43,164 bases of DNA, taken from assembly GCA_016933515.1 (NCBI GenBank), contig JAFGAV010000017.1, positions 1 through 43,164 on the forward strand, read 5' to 3'. This document shows positions 40,411 through 43,164 of the stretch, in pieces; positions within the stretch are counted from its first letter, which is position 1; each line of letters opens with the position of its first letter. Below the pieces are notes generated by a model. The model was not told the DNA's origin. It did no database searches and saw only the letters and a list, made by a program, of their open reading frames with translations. Both the position numbers and the translations under genes were made by a program. The DNA comes from Candidatus Aminicenantota bacterium (GTDB taxonomy: Bacteria; Acidobacteriota; Aminicenantia; Aminicenantales; JAFGAV01).

Positions 40411-41519
40411 GGCTGCTCTATTTGGTCAAGAAGGAGATGCTCGAGGTCGTCCGGCAGCGCGAGCTCCTGGTTCTTCTGTTCGTCGCCCCCCTCATCCAAA
40501 TCGTCATCCTGGGCTACGTCATCACCACGGACGTCCGGAACATCCCCGTCGCCGTTGTGGATCTCGAGCAGGGGCGCGTCTCGCGGGCCGTGACCGAGAG
40601 GCTCGTCCGCAGCCCCCTGTTCCGCGTCCGGAGCGTCACCTTTCGGGAAGAGGACGCCGGGGAAAGGTTTCGCCGGGGTGAAGTGAGCGCGATCATCGTT
40701 TTCCGCGATCCGGCCGCGAAGGGACGGGTTCCGCTGACGCTCCCCGAGGTTCAGGTCCACCTGGACGGCGTCGACGCCAACTCCTCGCAGATCGCGGCCG
40801 GATACTTCAACGGACTCATCAGGGACGTTCTGGCGCGGGAGGTGAAGCGCGCCGGTGCAAAGATGCCGCTTGAGGCCCGGCCCCTCATCCGCTACAATCC
40901 CCGGCTGCGAAGCATCAATTTCATGGGACCCGGCATCGTGGCCCTGCTTCTCACCATCCTGTCGATGTTCATCACCTCGTTTTCGTTCGTTCGGGAGCGA
41001 GAGCAGCAGACCATGGACACCCTGCTGCTCTCGAGGCTCCGGCCTCTGGAGATCTACGCCGGCAAGGCCCTGCCGGCGGTCGTCGTCGGCCTCGTGGACA
41101 TGATCCTGGGCGTCGCTGTCGTCATTTTCTGGTTCGGCATTCCCGTTCGGGGGAACCTCCTTCATCTTTTTCCCGCGGCGCTTCTGTACCTGGCGGCCAT
41201 CCTGTCTTACGCCCTCATCATTTCCACGGTGGTCTCCAACCAGCAGCAGGCTTTGTTCTTCACCTGGTTTTCGCTCGTTTTGTTCCTGCTGCTCGGCGGG
41301 TTTTTTACCCCCCTGGAGAGCATCCATGCCCGGGCGCCGGGGCTCATGGTGCTCACCGACATCAATCCCTTCCGCTACCTGATCAAGATCATCCGGGAGA
41401 TCTTTCTTAAAGGCAACGGTCCGGCGTTTTTCTGGCGCGACCTGGCGGCGCTGGCGGCCATCGCCCTGACGCTGACATCGCTCTCGCTCCTGAATTTCAA
41501 GCGGTTCATCTCCCGGTAG
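40407..41519 (+). CDS. ABC-2 type exporter permease, second (YbhS/YbhR-like)
   Basis: A 370-residue paralogue of the preceding permease with the same plan: N-terminal helix, extracytoplasmic domain opening IPVAVVDLEQGRVSRAV, and five C-terminal helices with VREREQQTMDTLLLSRLRPL as the coupling segment. GTG start inside the stop of the first permease. It is last in the operon. A GC-rich inverted repeat near 41554-41574 separates it from the convergent JAMM gene, and a run of ten G follows the stop. Confidence 0.88.
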   Translation: MRLLYLVKKEMLEVVRQRELLVLLFVAPLIQIVILGYVITTDVRNIPVAVVDLEQGRVSRAVTERLVRSPLFRVRSVTFREEDAGERFRRGEVSAIIVFRDPAAKGRVPLTLPEVQVHLDGVDANSSQIAAGYFNGLIRDVLAREVKRAGAKMPLEARPLIRYNPRLRSINFMGPGIVALLLTILSMFITSFSFVREREQQTMDTLLLSRLRPLEIYAGKALPAVVVGLVDMILGVAVVIFWFGIPVRGNLLHLFPAALLYLAAILSYALIISTVVSNQQQALFFTWFSLVLFLLLGGFFTPLESIHARAPGLMVLTDINPFRYLIKIIREIFLKGNGPAFFWRDLAALAAIALTLTSLSLLNFKRFISR

Positions 41520-41574
41520 GACGGGGGGGGGGAAGCGTTCGTTCCCATCCGGAGCCGGCGCGCCACGGGCGCGC

Positions 41575-42000
41575 TCAGTTCGAGCCCGGGATGAACGTCT
41601 TGAACTTGACGGGCAGGGGAGTGTTCTTTTTCCAGAACTTGAGCTCGGAGACCTTGTAGGCGTTGCGCTTGCGGACGCTCAGGATGCCCACGACTTTGTC
41701 GTTCTCCCAGTGCATGTAGTCGTGATAGGAGATCGTCGGGGGGGCCTGGGGGTGGGAATGGATCGAGCCGATGTACAGCAGGCCGCTCTGGGCGATGATT
41801 CGGTCGATTTCGTCGTAATCGGGTATGACGTAGTCGTAGGTCGCTTCCACGAGGCGCGGCAGGGCGATGCGCAGGATTTTGAACGTGTCGTTTTTCAGCT
41901 TTTTTCCGAGCAGGATCCCGTAGACTTCGCGGGGATAGCCGCGGCTCGCGCGCCGTTTGAAGCGGTGGAGATCGCGGCCGTTGATGATCAGTCTTGTCAT
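41575..42000 (-). CDS. JAMM/Mov34-type metalloprotease-fold protein
   Basis: A 141-residue single JAB domain. The metal site is complete: Glu25 (PREVYGILLG), His81 and His83 in GSIHSHPQ, Ser91 and Asp94 in ISYHD, fitting H-x-H-P-x(6)-S-x(2)-D. Such proteins cleave isopeptide or peptide bonds next to ubiquitin-like folds or in thiocarboxylate pathways (Mec+/RadC-like). No ubiquitin-like, E1 or cysteine-biosynthesis gene is in the window, so the substrate is unknown. AGAGGGG lies 8 nt from ATG 42000. The gene is unlinked to the exporter, which is convergent. Confidence 0.8.
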   Translation of the reverse strand: MTRLIINGRDLHRFKRRASRGYPREVYGILLGKKLKNDTFKILRIALPRLVEATYDYVIPDYDEIDRIIAQSGLLYIGSIHSHPQAPPTISYHDYMHWENDKVVGILSVRKRNAYKVSELKFWKKNTPLPVKFKTFIPGSN

Positions 42001-42367
42001 CGGGCGACCCCTCTGGCACTCATCGAAACATAAATCATTTAAATTCAGTAAATTGAAGTCTTACAATCTGGCCCCTGCCCGCATCTCCGGCAAGGGTTCA
42101 TGCTTATAGCACACAAAAAAACAACGCGTCAATCTGATGGCTTCGTTTTTAAAGGGCAAAAACGCTCCTAAATTATTGAAATTTAAATAATTAAAAAAAT
42201 TTCTGTGGAATATCGAACCCAGGCCGCCTCAGTTGAAAAAAGAAGAGGACGAAGGCATAATTTTAATAGAATCAATTGATTATAGATATTTTGCTTAAAT
42301 AAGCATAAGAAAAAACGCCGGCTCGCCGCGTTTTTCGCGGCCTCTCCACGGCGATTCGTCGATTTCG
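42001..42367. other. 367-bp AT-rich intergenic region
   Basis: This gap lies between two minus-strand genes and is markedly richer in A/T than the rest of the window. It contains several inverted repeats: CGTTTTT/AAAAACG (42144-42164), AATTATT/AATAATT (42171-42192) and TGCTTA-AA-TAAGCA (42292-42305). It also has a possible minus-strand promoter for the JAMM gene (TTGTAA 42061-42066, 17 bp, TTTAAA 42038-42043) and a terminator (42311-42335). I see no coding frame I would defend. It could hide a small RNA or a regulatory protein-binding region. Confidence 0.55.
42311..42335 (-). terminator. Intrinsic terminator downstream of the PrsW-like gene
   Basis: Arms AAAAACGC (42311-42318) and GCGTTTTT (42328-42335), read on the minus strand, form a stem followed by a T-run. 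The repeat is symmetrical, so it could work in both directions. It lies 33 nt after the stop of the PrsW-like gene. Confidence 0.6.
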
Positions 42368-43075
42368 TCATGAGCCGCCGCGGCTGATGAGACGGGATTG
42401 AGCTTTCGCCTCTTTTTCAAACTTGACGATGACCCACGCCCAAATGCCGAGGATCAGAAGGGCGCCGAGCAAGCGCAGCGCGGCCGATGTCGTGAAAAAG
42501 TTGAACAGGCCGTGAAACAGGGCCGACAAACCGAGGCCTCCGACAGCGGGGAAAAAGACGGTTTTCCCCCTGAGCTTGGCCGAGGCCACGGCATACCCCC
42601 ACACCGAGGAGAAGACGGCGTGCGTCAATGGCGAGGCCACGGCCCGGCCGAACAGTTCGAACCCGCTGAGGTAGCCGAGATAGCCCAGATTTTCGAAAGA
42701 GGCGAATCCCAGGGCGACGGCCGAGGCGTAGATGATGCCGTCCGTTTTTTCATCGAACTCCCTGTAGCGAAGCGTGACGAGAAAAAAGGGAAGGAATTTG
42801 CACATCTCCTCGAGAGGGCCCGTGAGGAACAGGCAGGCCGCCAGATAGGTCCCCCTTTCCGGCGTGAGAAGCTGAGCGCCGTAGGCGTTCGGAACGCCGG
42901 CGAAGGCGAGGAGGTCATAGAGCTTCAGGCAGCCGAAAGCGGCGGCGAATCCCAGAACATAGGAAGCGCCGAATTTGAGAAGCGGCTCGGGCTGGAAGCG
43001 GTCCTTGTAGTAGAGGTATCCCGTCCAGAAGAGCGCCGGGGCCATGATGGCCGAGAGAACGAGCGTGACCGTCAT
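42368..43075 (-). CDS. PrsW-family glutamic-type intramembrane protease
   Basis: A 235-residue polytopic membrane protein. The PrsW landmarks are present: TGPLEEMCKF with Glu89-Glu90 and Lys93, ALGFASFENLGYL (Glu128, Asn129), PLTHAVFSS (His152) and LSALFHGLFNFF (His188). In Bacillus, PrsW cleaves the anti-sigma factor RsiW; the substrate here is unknown and no transmembrane anti-sigma gene is nearby. The ribosome site is weak, and no promoter is seen in the remaining 89 bases upstream. Confidence 0.85.
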   Translation of the reverse strand: MTVTLVLSAIMAPALFWTGYLYYKDRFQPEPLLKFGASYVLGFAAAFGCLKLYDLLAFAGVPNAYGAQLLTPERGTYLAACLFLTGPLEEMCKFLPFFLVTLRYREFDEKTDGIIYASAVALGFASFENLGYLGYLSGFELFGRAVASPLTHAVFSSVWGYAVASAKLRGKTVFFPAVGGLGLSALFHGLFNFFTTSAALRLLGALLILGIWAWVIVKFEKEAKAQSRLISRGGS

Positions 43076-43164
43076 CGGGCTCGCCCTTCGGCCTTCGCGG
43101 CGACACTCCCGCCGGGTGAAAACGTCCGTTGCCCGGGACGAACGGCGGGACCGAACCGAAAAAA

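Overview
The window reads as chromosomal DNA of a GC-rich Gram-negative bacterium. An outer membrane is implied by two beta-barrel proteins (5764-6828, 31364-32593), several periplasmic proteins with cleavable signal peptides, and a heptosyltransferase-type glycosyltransferase. Housekeeping-type promoters (TTGACA-like, 17-bp spacer, TANNNT-like) are easy to see in the short intergenic gaps. Gene density is high, and operons are built with 4-base ATGA/GTGA overlaps. The mix of Npt-type transporters fused to HEAT repeats, an ARPP-1 domain protein, FHA/GAF/PP2C signalling and zinc-ribbon Ser/Thr kinases would fit the Acidobacteriota/Aminicenantota part of the tree, but that is inference and no rRNA or marker gene in the window confirms it. 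I see no tRNA, rRNA, CRISPR array, insertion sequence or prophage.

Layout: 137-1767 (minus) holds uppP and a secreted CXXC thioredoxin-fold protein. 2017-5613 is a 1198-residue GlmS-like protein about twice the normal size. 5764-12147 is a phosphate operon: outer-membrane porin, pstS, pstC, pstA, pstB, phoU, then a GT9 glycosyltransferase. 12148-12336 is AT-rich and holds a palindromic cluster of DnaA-box-like sites. 12903-14291 (minus) is an Npt-type nucleotide-transporter-like membrane protein, divergent from an RsbW-like anti-sigma kinase (14500-14919). 14998-18762 (minus) is a secreted PPP-family phosphatase followed by three paralogous secreted proteins that carry the landmarks of HipA/FAM20-type atypical kinases, one of them degenerate. 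18977-26032 is a STAS antagonist, two Npt-type/HEAT fusions and an FHA-GAF-PP2C phosphatase. 26189-30068 is an ARPP-1 protein, a sensor kinase and an OmpR/PhoB-type regulator. 30147-34524 holds a carotenoid-biosynthesis-like membrane protein, a FadL-like barrel and a Ser/Thr kinase. 35544-41519 is an enolase-superfamily enzyme followed by a YbhGFSR-type ABC exporter. 41575-43075 (minus) holds a JAMM protein and a PrsW-like membrane protease.

How the parts work together: two stretches, upstream of the porin-pst operon and upstream of the ARPP-kinase-regulator operon, each carry four TTAACA-like hexamers spaced exactly 11 bp apart. This is the layout of PhoP/PhoB boxes, so the two-component system encoded here may control both operons. 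The RsbW-like kinase, STAS protein and PP2C phosphatase form a plausible partner-switching circuit interleaved with three Npt-type membrane proteins. The phosphatase plus three secreted kinase-like proteins look like a self-contained extracytoplasmic phosphorylation system. This last locus, the HEAT-fused transporter operon and the oversized GlmS-like enzyme are the best candidates for undescribed biology.
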